Below are positions 34,374 through 46,059 of a DNA stretch of 64,000 nt, in pieces. Source of the DNA: Siphonodentalium dalli (Eukaryota > Mollusca > Scaphopoda > Gadilida > Siphonodentaliidae); NCBI GenBank assembly GCA_032622095.1, contig CP136062.1:33852918-33916917 (forward strand), given 5' to 3'. Position 1 is the stretch's first letter. Every line of letters starts with the position of its first letter. A program made the translations under genes and the position numbers. The notes under the pieces were generated by a model. It had not been told where the DNA came from. It made no database searches and saw only the letters and a list, made by a program, of their open reading frames with translations.

Positions 34374-34910
34374 GGGGGACAATAATAGATAAGTTCAACA
34401 AACGACCATCTAAAAATATCTCACCTAGGATTCATTCTGCATTTTTTCATAAAAACCCTCCAGATGCATACTATACCATTCGAAAGTACACCTGTAAAAC
34501 TGAGTACGAGAATCGTGTTGGAAAAACGAGGGTTGATTCAGCCAGTTCTGCTGGATTGTAAGCTCTATATGAACATATTAGGAGGTCAAAATATGTTCAT
34601 TGTTATACTTCCTTCTTCTCTCCTAATTGCCGTTCCCTGATTGATAGGAATGACACCACGTGATATACGACAATTTCTAGTGCTGCTCTGTAACTAGCTT
34701 GTTAGTTGTTACCCTCGAGGTTAACACTTTTTTGAGTTGTTGACCGCTCCAGATAAATCTCCGGAAATGCCCGAATCTTACCGAACGCATAATTCAGTTT
34801 TATAAGACACACAAAAACGCAAAAATTCTTTGTCGTTTTAAGTTACGCCCCTTACTCAGATCGACATTATTTTCTCTTCGCGAACAGCAGACAACAACTG
34901 ATTCGAAAAA
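34374..34910. other. No recognisable feature upstream of the Crypton pseudogene
   Basis: Possibly the 5' part of the Crypton insertion, but no terminus can be read. Cryptons leave at most short direct repeats, so none is expected to be obvious. Confidence 0.3.
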
Positions 34911-35612
34911 AAAAATACTCGCTTTGTGAATCCAACTGACGATTATATTAAGGAGCTTTTAGATGCCAATAATTCTATCAATACCAAGAAAACGACGAAT
35001 GGAGCTGTGAAATGTTTCCGACAATTCCTCCTGGAATGTGGTAAAAAAAATCAAGATTTTGAAAACTTTGCTGTGAATGAGCTGAATGTTTCGTGGGACT
35101 GTTATGCCGGCGCCAGGAAACAAGATGGGACTTCTTTTAAAAAATCTGGAATTGTGGAACTCCGGTTTGGACTAAAACGTTTTGTCAATGACCAAAGGGA
35201 TATAGACATGATTTCAGATCATGAATTCAACACCAGTAACTCTGTTTACCAAGCTGTTGTGAAAGACCTCAAACGGAAAGGACTCGGCACCACCATCCAC
35301 CAATCTCTGACAGTTGTACAGCGGTGAAACTCCAGTGTTTAACATCAAGACACCCACGGGACTTCAGAAAAAAAGTTTGGTTTGAATTGATGATATTTCT
35401 ATGCCGCAGAAGACGATAAAATCTTCGCGAAATGACGCAATCGACGTTTCGGGTAGCAGCGGATAATACAGGACATAGATATGTATACCAACAATGGTCC
35501 AACATATTGATGAACTTGACACAAATCACAGAGGAGACATTTCTGATGTATGAACAAAGAGTTGAGTTCAGTGATTATATATTTTGTATACACATAATTC
35601 GACATCGCTGAG
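34911..35612 (+). pseudogene. Crypton-like tyrosine recombinase (DUF3504/KIAA1958 type), broken
   Basis: The N-terminal part is open from about 34911 (TRFVNPTDDYIKELLDANNS) through NTKKTTNGAVKCFRQFL, ELNVSWDCYAGARKQDG, IVELRFGLKRFV and VVKDLKRKGLG. This matches the usual order in Crypton-derived and KIAA1958/ZMYM-type proteins: SAM-like helices, then a small helix pair before the catalytic domain. A first break lies near 35318-35327. Reading resumes in other frames (KVWFELMIFLCRRRR, then NLREMTQSTFRVAADNTGHR) with breaks at the poly-A run near 35370 and near 35413. The stretch around RRRRENLREM is where the first catalytic arginine is expected. There is no start codon at the usual place and the C-terminal half with the catalytic Tyr is lost or unrecognisable, so the enzyme is dead. 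Confidence 0.75.
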
Positions 35613-36089
35613 GGCAGGCATGTGTTGATATTTGTTGCCCTATTGGAAGTTTTTTACCGAATCGATTCTCTCAAAATACACCCTGATCTGTGAAATTCTT
35701 TCAACTTTTAAGACAGTATTAAAGACAGACACACGAAATCTCAGCTCAAAATATTGAAAAATGAGAGTTTTATCGACATGTGAAGATTTGAATGGGAAAT
35801 CCCATGTTATTTTATTCCACGAATATGCTCATCAAAATATTGTAATTTATCCATTCTAAAAGACAATTACTTCACCAATTCGATCATGTTAGTTGTAGCT
35901 AATTATTATATATATGCATTTAAACTCCCAGGTTCAGAAAATAGATTATTAATTCTATTTTTGATGATTTTACTTTCAAAATAGTTCCTTTTAAAAAAAA
36001 AAATCATGTCATTTATTGACTATTTAGTCTTAAAACCTAATTATATTGGGGAGAGTTAATTCATGGGGCAAGATTAATGGCCCATAGTG
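35613..36089. other. No recognisable feature
   Basis: AT-rich tract between the Crypton remnant and the TIR element. May contain eroded Crypton 3' sequence. Confidence 0.3.
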
Positions 36090-36094
36090 TATAA

Positions 36095-36980
36095 GAGGCC
36101 AATTTCACATTTAATAGCAAATACGCTTAAGTGTAATGACATAATACACTAAAGCGTATATCAGATTTCCATTACACTTAAGCGTAATACCATTATGCAA
36201 AAATATGCTTAAGCATTATACCATTATGTGCTTCTGGCGTAATCCATTACGCTTAATTATAAATTATAATTCCATCGCGCATAAGCATAATGCCATTATA
36301 CTTATTACGCTTAACCCTTTCAGTGCCAAGTCCGATTTTTGTATCAACCCATATACCCTGTGCCAATGCATTCTCTTATATATGCGAGTCGACCATAGGT
36401 CGCCTCGCATATATAATAATTTTTTCTTATATTCTTTAACATACTTAATTTGAAGGTTTAGTGCCAGGGAATCTTACGTTTTTCATGGGCATCAAAATTA
36501 TTACTATGAATACTTGGTGATAGTTTTGAGTTATAACATGCCCCTAAGGTTTTATCCAGTTTGTTTTTAAATTCGCTATAGCATGCTTAAGCATACTAAC
36601 CCAAAAATATCTATAAAAAAAAATAAAAAATTTACAGACCGTAAATTAGGGCCGATGAGATCGGCCCCTGGCATTGAAAGAGTTAACCGTAATTCAAATT
36701 CCATCTCTCAAAACCCGTCTGAAGCTGAAATGGATACAGCCAATGGCCCAATTACTGATGCAAGTAACCTTTGACATAAATTTGCCTTAGATGATACCAT
36801 TGTATGTATGGAAGAAAGGCTACGGAAACCAATCACGATTATGGCTTAAGCGAAATGTAATTATGCTTAAGCGTAATGGAGTTGTAAGTGAGGCAATTAC
36901 GCTTAAACGCAATAGCATTATGCATGTAAATGCGTAATCCATTACACTTAACGTAATTAGCTATTGTGAATTTGACCTCC
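36095..36980. mobile_element. TIR element with CTTAAGCGTAAT repeats and TATAA target duplication
   Basis: The ends GAGGCCAATTTCACATTTAA and GTGAATTTGACCTCC are imperfect inverted repeats, flanked by TATAA on both sides (36090-36094, 36981-36985). Just inside each end are many copies of GCTTAAGCGTAAT and its complement, giving a strongly foldback-prone sequence. Within it, a second inverted pair (AACCCTTTCAGTGCCA at about 36312, TGGCATTGAAAGAGTTAAC at about 36672) marks a nested insertion that also contains the hairpin at 36358-36415. A fragment of the outer family is at about 155-250. Confidence 0.7.
36358..36415. repeat. Hairpin of the AATGCATTC family, truncated
   Basis: GTGCCAATGCATTCTCTTAT to CTCGCATATATAA, the same unit and polarity as the left arm hairpin at 28131-28198, but the distal part of the second stem is missing. 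The downstream AATAATTTTTTCTTATATTC also matches that locus. Confidence 0.75.
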
Positions 36981-37565
36981 TATAATAAGTTAAGTGCTAC
37001 ACAAGAAAATGAGAACTTTACTGACCTATAGGTATTAAGTGCTGTAACTGTTTTCATTTTAATAAAAAAAATTATATTATTGGGTTTTTTTTCAGATGAG
37101 TATAGCGACTCGGGGAAGTGAACCAAGACATTTAGTGGAGTCGGACAGACAGTACAGTTCGCACAATATCCTTTGAATGAATTTCCTTTTTATCTGAACA
37201 TTCCCCAAGTGAACTACTTGCCAGTATAACTTACTCGTATTTAAATTCCCGCAGTACTTTTTTTAGCGTACCTACATGTATATAGTGCATTTTTAAAACT
37301 GGCTGAAAAATAGTTTGACTCAAAAAGTTTAGCAAATTTCACGGAAAAAATAAAGAGAGTTTGTGGGTAAGGCCAAAAAAAAACACGTCTGTTTCCGGTA
37401 CCCGGCCTGGCTGAGATTTTTTTGCCGGCCTCAATTTTTTTTTATTTTCCAGAAATCCATAGTAAGTAACCTGTCTGTCTGTCTGAGTTAACAGCAGAAC
37501 TAACCACCCATCACATACACAACTGACGCATTTGTAGGCCGGTGTATGCGATCGCGCATTCTAGA
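36981..37565. other. No recognisable gene; possible promoter-proximal region
   Basis: Contains a short CTGT microsatellite (37471-37486) and runs of A and T. No coding is supported. Confidence 0.35.
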
Positions 37566-37573
37566 TATAAATA
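37566..37573 (+). promoter_or_regulatory. Possible TATA box (TATAAATA)
   Basis: A consensus TATAAATA lies about 254 bp upstream of a strong splice donor, with GC-richer sequence in between. It could drive a plus-strand transcript starting near 37597. In an AT-rich region a chance match is likely, so this is only suggestive. Confidence 0.3.
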
Positions 37574-37596
37574 AGACAACCCGGTCGGCCATGCTA

Positions 37597-37827
37597 TGCA
37601 GTTAATAGCGTGGCGTAAATCAAACAAGATGCTCAATCGGCTGCTGTAGAGTGGAGAACAACCTTGGCTTAGTTTGCTATGGGGCACAAATCACAATAGA
37701 AACCGGCTTCGAGACATACTCCAACAGCAACCTCAACCTGTTTACTGGAACAAATTCAGCTTAGTGGAGTACGTCAAGGCTTACACGGAGGACAATCACG
37801 TCATTCATATGAAGAAAAAATAGGATG
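37597..37827 (+). other. Candidate first exon ending in ATG directly before a GTGAGT donor
   Basis: The segment downstream of the TATA motif ends GGATG then GTGAGT (GT at 37828-37829), an excellent donor. It contains several tiny upstream frames (for example ATG at 37679 closed after six codons), and its final three bases are an ATG in good context. One frame reads QPWLSLLWGTNHNRNRLRDI then VYWNKFSLVEYVKAYTEDNH before a stop, so a coding role for that frame cannot be excluded. No downstream acceptor was identified. Confidence 0.3.
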
Positions 37828-37833
37828 GTGAGT

Positions 37834-38460
37834 TACATACCAATAAATATATACATGAATTTAAAGTGATGATCAAATGTAAATTGAGAATAATCGTGCG
37901 CAAAGTTTTAACTTATGAATATTAATCCAAATTGTCATTCTGATATATTAATTAAATGCAATGACTCTCGGTGGCAAAATCAATTGTGTTAGGTTATCGC
38001 CGATAGTTGCAACCCGAATCGAGATGTAAATATTTGCAGTTGGGCGTAATTCAGATGTTTTCTATGGAGTGGTATGGTCGATTTCTTTGAAATTTTCGGC
38101 AATGTTAGTAGAATGCTACATTTCCCATGTTGGCATATCACCTGAGTATTATCTTATCAATTTCTCACGCACCCGAACAAGTCCATATGTCTTTAACACT
38201 GAACAATGACATATGCACTGCAGATAACCATAATAGAGATGATTTTGTTTTACATATGTGCACCAATTTTCCCACATATCATCTGAGTTGACAATAAACG
38301 CTCTTTAGTGGTCATATAATTTAATATTACCCCTTTAATTATCTGAGGTCAAAAGCGCCTATCCCATGACGTTCCCCTGGACAGGTGACCTATCTGTATC
38401 AATTTCCTACATATCCTCTAAGCTGATAAGGAACACTCTTTATTGCTCATATTTGCCCAT
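37834..38460. other. No recognisable feature
   Basis: Some diverged internal repetition (ATTTCCCACATATCATCTGAGT-like phrases near 38170, 38270 and 38400) but no defined element. Confidence 0.3.
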
Positions 38461-38717
38461 TTAAAGGGGTACTGTACACTGAATCCGGCCATTTATGGGA
38501 CCATCTCCTTTTATACTCAACAGAATATATGTAACAAATGAATAAATTTGAGCCATGGTTAGTGCCAAATACACTCATGTGCTCTATAAATGAAACAACA
38601 TAGTAATTATAATGAAAATGAATTTATGACTCCAGTTATAAATTAATTTTCATTATAATTACCATGTTGTTTGCATCTTTATAGAACACATGAGTGTATT
38701 TTTCAATAGTCCATGGC
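38461..38717. mobile_element. Second copy of the TAAAGGGGTACTG MITE, right end missing
   Basis: It starts TTTAAAGGGGTACTGTACAC and matches the 17931-18220 MITE through the central hairpin (TAATTATAATGAAAATGAAT / ATTAATTTTCATTATAATTA). Beyond the second stem (CCATGG at 38712) the expected AGTGTACAGTACCCCTTTA end is absent. Confidence 0.8.
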
Positions 38718-40333
38718 CAGGGTTTTTGCAGCTAATTTCATATGAAATTCAAGGGTTTTCAAGGAGCTATATGCTAAAAATTCAAGGGTTTTCAAGAACC
38801 TGCGGGGCGGAAAGCCTGTAACCTGGAAAAAGTAGGGTGCTGTGTTAACAGTATTTATTCAACATGTGGGCATGAGACACATGTATTCAATGGATAACAA
38901 CCATTGAATACATATTGTTGTATACATCAAGAGGAACACAAGCCATAATGTTAACAATCCTCTTAGGTGATGCACATCTAATTACTGGTTTTTAATTAGC
39001 CATAAATCACAGTAAAGGTAGTTTTAGTATCAATGGTAGTCACAGTCATGGATTGAATTAAACTTATCCACACGAGGGTGTGAAATTAATACAAAACACA
39101 ACTTGCATCATAGTCTACAATCTTTTATCAAACTCTTTGCGGAAGGAACATATTCATAATTCACTCCAGCTCCGCTATCGTGAAATATATCTTGCACTGC
39201 CCACAACTCATTCGATAAAAGATTCTCGAATAGGATGCGTGTTGCGTTCTGTCTCTATGTGATAGAGTCCCATGTTTAGAAATGGTTCTGGTTGGAAAGT
39301 CATTAATACAAAAACCACCATCTTCAATTACCCCATGACAGAGAGGTCTATATTCGTTTGACAGAATAAGCACCTTGCCTTGTGTTTGTTGTCGGCTACT
39401 GCGCGTAGCCACGCAGAATACTCTTGATTTGAGAGCCATTTATTATTGAATTTGCATTTCCCTCCTGTCATATTTCTATTTCGAGCATTGGTAACACGCA
39501 GTTTTTTCAGCCGACTTCGGATATGTTACGCGCAATTTGATTTGTCAATAGCTGGAGGGGATAGTCATTGACCAATCACAATGAGCAATACATAATTACT
39601 CGATCGATTGTTACTACTGTAAACAGTGTGAAATTCATAGCGCGTAATAGCCACTATTTACATTCTATGTCAGTTGGTCAAAGGTCTTTAGGTCACTGTG
39701 TTCCGTATGTTTCTATGCGAGTTGACATCGTGCGTTCGCATTGCGTTACCTGATGTGTTACCTGGTCAGACACCCACTTACCACTTATTGGTTACCCATA
39801 AAACAGTGGTCCGTGCCATTCAACTAAATATCTGGTATAAGTTAAAGGCGGAATTATTTCAGAATCAAATAAGTCCAATATGAACCATATGTGAATATTA
39901 AGGCTCAATATGCAATGTGACCCTATTTGCACAGGTTAAACATGACGCGTTACATTTCGGCGGCAGCAAATAGGTTTCAACCAACCTCGTGGACTTTATG
40001 TTGTGGAGCTGTATGGAAGTTCCATGTGGCTGTCAGTACAATACACGTTCTACTGATGGCTACGCACACGTATCCCATCACCAAAACATCAACCAGTGTG
40101 TAAGACCAGGTGGAAGTTATCTACAATGTACAGAATATTTGTTAGGCCCCATTCTGGTTTGATTCCTGAAAGTATATTCGTGTTTAGTTACCACCTCTGG
40201 TTAAGTAAATATGTCCATAGTTGGTGTGACAAATATACATTACGCATTTGTAACCGGGTCAAGTCGGTTAGAAAGTCATATGTGTATTTGTTTGTTACAA
40301 CATTTACTTACTAGAGAACAACTCCAAATATAA
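38718..40333. other. No recognisable gene
   Basis: A cysteine-containing plus-strand frame at about 39985-40150 has no stop but also no recognisable domain. Bases 40334-40375 are a copy of a dispersed repeat (next entry). Confidence 0.3.
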
Positions 40334-40378
40334 CGAGAGGCCGATGTTTAACCCATACCTTGGCGATAGCGATTAGGT
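40332..40378 (+). repeat. Dispersed repeat CGAGAGGCCGA..TTTAACCCATACCTTGGCGA, copy 1 of 3
   Basis: The same sentence, GAGAGGCCGA..GATGTTTAACCCATACC TTGGCGATAGCGAT, occurs at about 43291-43345 and 48366-48422. Those two copies include an extra palindromic GATCACGATCGGC-like insert. Its identity is unknown; it may be one end of the hairpin-tailed elements nearby. Confidence 0.6.
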
Positions 40379-40848
40379 ATAACTGATAATTGGTCAAAGA
40401 TATGATCACAGTAATCCATATATCAGTATCTAACTTAAAATAAAAAGCTCAAATAATTTGTCTTAAGAAGGGGTTAAAGTATTTGGGGTGGGGGAGGAGT
40501 TGTTTTAAATCTCATAACTCTGTCCCTATTCACACAAGGACCTCTCACTGTGAGATCCAATGGTTTAGCCATTAATCAATTTGACAGATAGGATAAACAA
40601 TTATCCAGCCAGCAGGTTGTTTATCTTTACCTTCATACAACCACCCCTAGAGCTCTGTACCATATGTCATCACTCAACTGACGAACCTCAGATTATTGAC
40701 TGACAGTGGTAACTGGCCAATCGCGTTACAGCTAACGAAGTTCAAGGACGATGCATTGCAAAACAAAAGAACCTCTCGGCGATGGATTTACACTCGTTTT
40801 AAAACGTTGTTTAACACGATAATATAACTTCTTTCCGAGCTTTTAAAG

Positions 40849-41065
40849 ATGTCTACGTGTGCGTATGCATCTTGTAATAGTGACAGTCGTTATATAAAAC
40901 AAATTGGGGCCAGATTCTAACGTTAAATCAACGGTGATATTTTGGCCAATTTCGAAGCCGAAAACCAACAATGAACGATGTTTACGTTGGATCAGACTGT
41001 GTAACAAAAGTCACGAAAACTTCAATATTGACAGGATTACAAGGAATACATACGTTTGTTCAAAG
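40849..41065 (+). pseudogene. THAP-domain exon of a transposase-like gene, frameshifted
   Basis: From ATG at 40849 the frame reads MSTCAYASCNSDSRY, with the first zinc ligands C..C near residues 4 and 9. It then hits a TAA at 40918. In the next frame reading continues VIFWPISKPKTNNERCLRWI and ends TYVCSK exactly at a GT donor (GTATGTT at 41066). A THAP domain has C-x2-4-C-x35-53-C-x2-H. The CSK at the exon end would supply the third Cys and the His would start the next exon. A frameshift near 40905-40915 breaks it. THAP domains bind DNA and occur in host proteins and in P- or Harbinger-like transposases. Confidence 0.7.
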
Positions 41066-41133
41066 GTATGTTAATATAGTTTATATGTGTATTTCGGATT
41101 TTTAAGTGATATAGTTTGCTAAAATAACTTTCG

Positions 41134-41448
41134 TTTCAAAGAGGGACAAAAAACACAACAATGATGCAAACAAATCACCACCATTCTTTTTCGGTAGACA
41201 ACGCCTCAAAGAAATCCAACCTTCTACAATATTATACCGGATTCAGTAATTATCGTTTCGATGCGGTATACAAGTTTCTTGTTTCAAATGATTCTACTCG
41301 TCCGTTAACATGTGTACAAGGTGTCAAGAAATCAGACATGGGGAAGTTAGATTTGAAGGAGCAGTTCTATCTGACATTAATTATGTAACCTAAGACAAAA
41401 CTTCGACTTTAGACGATGCGTATTATAAACACTACCGAGATTCGACTA
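41134..41448 (+). pseudogene. DDE-transposase N-terminal HTH (HTH_Tnp_4-like) segment, broken
   Basis: A frame open from 41134 contains NLLQYYTGFSNYRFDAVYKF then LKEQFYLTLIM and a stop at 41386-41388. One frame over, LRQNFDFRRCVL follows directly, so a small indel at about 41386 interrupts it. The phrase YYTGF....F...Y.FL, a spacer, then QF.LTL.(K)LR is characteristic of the helix-turn-helix that precedes DDE_Tnp_4/Harbinger-like nuclease domains and is often found after a THAP domain. The DDE core is missing. It is probably exon 2 of the same dead gene as 40849-41065. Confidence 0.65.
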
Positions 41449-42880
41449 CATAAACCGGCATCGTTGAATGTACAAATTAACTCACACTTATTTAGTGACT
41501 AAAAATCTATAATAAAAGTTAGAGCAAAACATATTGTTATTAGTCGATGCAGATAGTTGGTTGGAAGTACGAACAGTTTAAACAATATCTTTCTTCCAGA
41601 AGGCATATAAGTTTATCACTTCCGTGTTATTAAAGCCCATTTTGTTATATTATGCAACAACTAAGCTCTATTATTTCTCTAGTGTCGATTGCCAATGCCT
41701 TCACGGATCAAACGTGTGAAAAATCAAATGAAATGCAGCCTCGTTTCCTGTGTGTTAATCCGACACATCCGTTATAGGTTGTGACATCCATTAGTTCATA
41801 ACCTCTTTAAAACCAACATATCAGGTTGAATAACACGGGTGCTTGTCCCGGCGATTTGAAATGGCCATCGGCTTAAAATTACACTCAAAACCAAACACCA
41901 TATATTTTAAGAACAGTTTGCTTCCTTTGTGTGGCGTCACATCGGCAAATCAAAGAAAAAAGCCGACGCGTAACTTAGATGAATGGTTGTCACTTTATGG
42001 CAAAATCTGATTAGCACGTGCACTGCTTCCTGACGTCATTTATGTTATGATTTCTTTTGAGAAACTGACATGTCTGGCTGGGTAGGGCCAGTTACTTGCT
42101 AAAATACTGGCACATGTGTGGAAATTAAGATTGAAAGGGAGGACTACTTTCACTACGTATATACATTGGCACCTACATGTTATCCTTTACAAATAGTTTT
42201 TCTCACTTCATAATCCTTGATAGGACGGACAAGCATTACCGTGCGAATTTCATTCACACCGAAGAAAAAGAAATCACTTAGGACGAAATTATTTCGCATA
42301 ATTTTTGTCTGGCACATTATTAATTATTATTGTGCGCAATCGTGTCCTGGAACATGAATTGAGTCAGTCTTAAATCATATCAAGACATTATATTGTTTCC
42401 CTCCTTTGTATATCGTTATTATTTTATGCCCAATAAATTCTGGCAATTAGCACCATGCACTCGCTCCAGCTCAGTCTCGTAAACCGCCCAGCCGCCAGCG
42501 CTTGCAAGAGTTAGCGACAGTATCTAGGAAGTAATTACGGAGGCGTGGTTAAATCGGAAACGAGATTCCCCAATTAATAACAGATTCCGCTTGGAATGAC
42601 ATCTATTAAAGGTACTCTCATATACTCAGATGGATATTGGATGTTCACATGGTAATTTATTGATATCATTATATTACATGCAACTATTGCAATAAAATCT
42701 TCATATTTTCAAAACAGGACATCACACCTAATTAATGGTATACAACTAAAACAAATTAGTGTCAATGACAAATTTTTGTTTAATTAAATAATTGTTTTCT
42801 TATTATAAAAGTATTTTTTAAATTTTTTGTGTGTTAAATTGAGCGAGGAGTTCAATCTAAAAAAAAAAAAAAATTTGAAT
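41449..42880. other. No recognisable feature; partial repeat near 42620-42750
   Basis: The stretch TTGCAATAAAATCTTCATAT..ACATCACACCTAATTAATG at about 42687-42740 recurs at about 50008-50057, so both are copies of a dispersed repeat of at least 100 bp. There is no coding. Confidence 0.4.
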
Positions 42881-42889
42881 TTAAAAAAA

Positions 42890-43262
42890 AAAATATATAT
42901 ATCGGATCAAACCCATATTCGAACTTGATCTGTATTTTTGGCTGACAATCTCACATACCAAATTTGGTGTCAATCAGATATAAAATGTTTGAGTTATGGC
43001 AGCATGCGCGAATTCTAAGTCGAAAAATGGCCATAACTCTGTAAAAAAAAACTCGGATCAAACCCATATTCGAACTCGATCTGTATTTTGGGCTGAGAAA
43101 CCTATATACAAAATTTGGTTCCGATCAAATAGAAAATGTTTGAGATATCGCATTATGCGTAAAGTGTCTACGGACGGACAGACAGACAGATGGACGGGCG
43201 GTACGACGAACGATGAGTGGTCAATTCGGACGTTGACGCAAGGTGTACCATACTATGATATA
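42890..43262. mobile_element. Hairpin-tailed repeat element, family F, copy 1
   Basis: Two core units about 151 bp apart (ATCGGATCAAACCCATATTC; GAACT.GATCTGTATTTTGG; CATACCAAATTTGGT) are followed by a GGAC/CAGA microsatellite (about 43171-43200), GAGTGGTCAATTCGGACGTT and the degraded terminal motif GTGTACCATACTATGATAT. Other family F copies keep a better terminal hairpin. Confidence 0.65.
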
Positions 43263-43290
43263 AAAAGTTTTATCTCATGCAGAGTACAAG

Positions 43291-43345
43291 AACGAGAGGC
43301 CGATCACGATCGGCAGATGTTAACCCATCCCTTGGCGATAACAAT
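43291..43345 (+). repeat. Dispersed repeat CGAGAGGCCGA, copy 2
   Basis: ACGAGAGGCCGATCACGATC, GGCAGATG and TTAACCCATCCCTTGGCGAT. It matches 40332-40378 with an added palindromic insert, and lies just after family F copy 1. Confidence 0.6.
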
Positions 43346-43736
43346 TTACTATGATCGGAATCATAAATGAGAGTTTTGGTGTTGAATTATATGAGTATAC
43401 TGTATGTACTATTATAGACAAATGTACATAACACAAATATTGGAATGTATGGGTCACCGGTATTTATATAAGAGAATGCACAGGTACAAGATATGTAATG
43501 CTAAACCACCACAGCCTTGGGTTAAATGTGAAAGGTGTGACCTGAACATGGAATACTTGGGTTAAGAGAGTCCAAGTCTACTGCTAATATCATGTGATAT
43601 TTATTGTTGAATCTTTATTTTAAATTAGATACCATAGCCTTCTTTATCAGATTATTTGCACATTGGCATAAGAGACATCAGAAAACGATATAGCCTTATC
43701 AATAGCTAAGTAGTCCAAAGGCATGGCATAAAATTA

Positions 43737-44036
43737 GTGAATTGGATTTAATGTTGCTCCAAACAGATTTACAGGTACATAACAAGATTTTGGACCGATT
43801 TAAACAAATTTGGTGTGGTGATTTGGGGTACCCTTGGCAGAGTTATAATGGTGTTAGTTTTTATCCGGACATCACAATATGTGTACCATACTATGGTGAA
43901 TTGGATTTAATGTTGCTCCAAACAGATTTACCAGTACATAACACAAGATTTTGGACCGATTTAAACAAATTTGGTGTGGTGATTCGGGGTACCCATTGGC
44001 AGAGTTATAATGGTGTTAGTTTTTCAAATTTTCAAA
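43737..44036 (+). repeat. 159-bp tandem duplication with family F terminal motif
   Basis: GTGAATTGGATTTAATGTTG starts at 43737 and 43896. Both copies continue CTCCAAACAGATTTAC, GATTTTGGACCGATTTAAAC, TTTGGTGTGGTGATT and GGCAGAGTTATAATGG. Between them lies TCCGGACATCACAATATGTG and TACCATACTATGG, the family F end motif. The 99-codon frame across it is incidental. Confidence 0.75.
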
Positions 44037-44636
44037 CTTAAAAAAATAATTATTTTTAATTATTTAAAAAAAGGGACACATTGGGAACCTTTTTAATCAA
44101 CTTGTATCATAATCATCAATATCTAAATGAAAACAAGTGATCAATCCGGACAACACAATATGGTATAGGTACACATAAAAATCAAAATAAATTAATCAAT
44201 CAATAGGGACAAAGAGTGTGTCAAAATAAACCAATATAAAATGAGACACGGTATCAGATGAAAGTATCAGGAATGTTGAGATGTGTTAATCTTTAACTAC
44301 AGAAATCCATGCAAGTGAAACCTGGAGATAACAGAAGAATGATTAATTGAAATTTAAAATGAGAACATCCCTACAAATGAATAATAGAGTATTCCAATTA
44401 AAACTTTAGAACTGAATGGGACAGTCCATTGAATCATGAATGGGTACAGCTTCACCACTATCATAGAGCTATGTCCTATATACAGTGGCTAAAAATAACT
44501 AATATTTCAATAAGACATCAGTTCTGCAGTATCTCAGAACACTATCTATGCAGTTAAGCTTGCATTACTGGTAGTTAATTGTAATCTACCTGGGTTACCA
44601 AAAACTCAAATCTGTTCAATTCTTAGTTGAAAAAGG

Positions 44637-45087
44637 GCCATAACTCACATAACAAATTTGGTTCCTATCAGTTGAAAAATTGTTGATTTAACGAAGCATT
44701 CATGAATTCTATGTCAAAGGGCCATAACTCCATAAAAAAATATCGGATCAAACCCATATTCGAACTCGAAATGTATTTTGGACTGAGCAACTCACATACC
44801 AAATTTGGTTACAGTCAGATAATTATTTTTTGAGTTATGGCAGCATACATGAATTCTAAGTTGAAAAAGGGCCATAACTCCATAAAAACCCATATTCGAA
44901 CTCGATCTGTATTTGGTGCTGAGAAATTCATATACAAAATTTGGTTCCGATCAGATAGAAAATATTTCAGTTATCGCACCATGCGTAAAGTGTCTACATA
45001 CAGACAGACAGACGGACTAACGACGAGTGGTCAATCCGGACAACGACACTATGTTTACCATACTATGGTATGGGTAAACATAATGAA
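44637..45087. mobile_element. Hairpin-tailed repeat element, family F, copy 3
   Basis: Core units near 44743 and 44887 (the latter lacking the GGATCAAAC start), a short CAGA microsatellite (45000-45015), GAGTGGTCAATCCGGACAAC and a terminal hairpin TGTTTACCATA CTA TGGTATGGGTAAACA (45050-45081). Confidence 0.7.
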
Positions 45088-46059
45088 AGTGTCAATGACA
45101 CTGTAGCTCAACTTAGGTAGGGGAATAATTTAATGGTCGACAGTAAATGGAGGAATAGGAAAAGTGCTAATTGAAATGTCTAAGTAAGACCAGATGTACA
45201 TGTCAATATCAACATTCATAACAGGTTTCATAATGATCGGATCAGGGATGTGGTGATTATGGTGTGCCAAAGGATTTATTGATGCAAAGAGTAAATTCTA
45301 AAATGGCCACCGACAGCCATGTTTTTTTTCCGAATTACCCCAAAATGACTTGTTCCCATCTACAGCCTTTACAAATCTCATAATGATCTGATCAAAGGTA
45401 TGACCTGTAGCCTGTGCCAATGGATTTAGTCATGCAAAGAGTAAAATCCAAGATGGCTGCTGGCGGCCATGTTTTTCGGCTGAACGACCCCAAAATGACT
45501 CGTTTCCCATCTACATGTCATTGTTAACATACATGACAAATTTCATGAAGTTCCGACCAAAGCTACGACCTGTAGCCCGCACCAAAGGATTTATTCATGC
45601 AAAGAGTAAAATCCAATATGGCTGCTGGCAGACATGTTTTTTAGCCAAACGACCCCAAAATGACTCGTTCCCATCTACATGTTAATATTAACATCCATGA
45701 TAAATATCATGATCAGACAAACAGTACGACCTGTAGCCCGTGCCAATGGATTGAATTTTGAAATCCAAGATGGCTGCCAGCGGCCATGTTTTTTGGCCGT
45801 ATGACCCCAAAATGACTCGTTCCCATATACATGTCAATATCAATATTCATGACAAATTTCATAAAGGTCAGACCAAAGGTACGACCTGTAACCTGCGCCA
45901 AAGGATTTAGTCATGCAAAGAGTAAAATCCAAGATGGCTGCTGGCGGCCATGTTTTTTGGCCGAACGACCCCAAAATCACTCGTTCCCATCTACATGTCA
46001 TTGTTAACATCCATGACAAATTTCATGAAGTTCTGACCAAAGCTACAACCTGTAGCCCG

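Noticed and set aside
39985-40150. Cysteine-containing plus frame resembling a zinc-binding motif
   Set aside because: Short, no convincing splice sites, no recognised spacing of ligands.
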